Assembly: GCA_016550405.1 (NCBI GenBank)
Contig: JABXGX010000230.1
Coordinates: 1-13,593 of the forward strand
Direction of reading: 5' to 3'
DNA: 13,593 nt
From: an archaeon
GTDB taxonomy: Archaea > Asgardarchaeota > Hermodarchaeia > Hermodarchaeales > Hermodarchaeaceae
A program made the translations under genes and the position numbers. Shown here piece by piece: positions 13,593 to 13,593 of this stretch (position 1 is its first letter; each line of letters begins with the position of its first letter). The notes beneath the pieces are model-generated. The model did no database searches and was not told where the DNA came from. It saw only the letters and a program-made list of their open reading frames with translations.

Positions 13593-13593
13593 G

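Noticed and set aside
1..13593. Defence system, prophage, insertion sequence or CRISPR array
   Set aside because: No transposase, integrase, Cas, toxin or repeat-spacer pattern was seen on either strand; the genes are core archaeal housekeeping genes.

Overview
This window is a gene-dense piece of an archaeal chromosome. The evidence is a set of archaeal or archaeo-eukaryotic genes with no bacterial counterpart set: ribosomal proteins eL21 and uL16 (archaeal L10e form), RNA polymerase subunits Rpo4 (RpoF) and Rpo11 (RpoL), transcription factor S, exosome subunit Csl4, Pus10, Pth2, archaeal-type TruD, DUF655 and a digeranylgeranylglycerophospholipid-reductase-like flavoprotein. The order Pus10 - eL21 - rpo4 - DUF655 - ksgA - prmC-like is widely shared by Euryarchaeota and related lineages. 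I cannot fix the phylum from sequence alone. An uncultured euryarchaeal-type or Asgard lineage would fit, but that is a guess. Base composition is moderate and even throughout, with no sign of transferred DNA, insertion sequences, CRISPR arrays, tRNA or rRNA genes.

Layout. (1) 1-3955, + strand: a tight run of Pus10 (5' end outside the window), eL21, Rpo4, DUF655, KsgA/Dim1 and an Mtq2/HemK-like methyltransferase, with start/stop overlaps at two junctions. It covers tRNA modification, the large ribosomal subunit, RNA polymerase, small-subunit rRNA dimethylation and probable release-factor methylation. (2) 4013-5801, + strand: a TGS-domain GTPase related to DRG/Obg proteins, then uL16/L10e. (3) 5861-7156, - strand: enolase, the only central-metabolism gene. 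(4) 7256-9970, + strand: a METTL5-type methyltransferase overlapping csl4, an unrecognised 73-residue protein, rpoL overlapping a minimal RNase III-like gene, then tfs. (5) 9979-11190, - strand: geranylgeranyl-reductase-family flavoprotein. (6) 11328-13036, + strand: Pth2 and TruD. (7) 13050-13592, - strand: a zinc-finger plus KH protein, whose start lies at the window edge.

Taken together the window is almost entirely information processing: transcription (Rpo4, Rpo11, TFS), RNA decay (Csl4), rRNA and tRNA modification (Pus10, TruD, KsgA, METTL5-like), ribosome structure and quality control (eL21, uL16, TGS GTPase, Pth2, PrmC-like). Enolase and the isoprenoid reductase are the exceptions. 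No gap between genes exceeds about 140 bases.

I did not find a clearly new multi-gene system. The most interesting leads are small: an unassigned 73-aa protein between csl4 and rpoL lying in the same reading frame as csl4; an in-frame open extension after the rpo4 TAG stop that ends exactly in an ATGA overlap with the next gene; a GTPase with non-canonical G3/G4 motifs; and several altered signature motifs (NAPF in the METTL5-like protein, GSSR in the KH loop).
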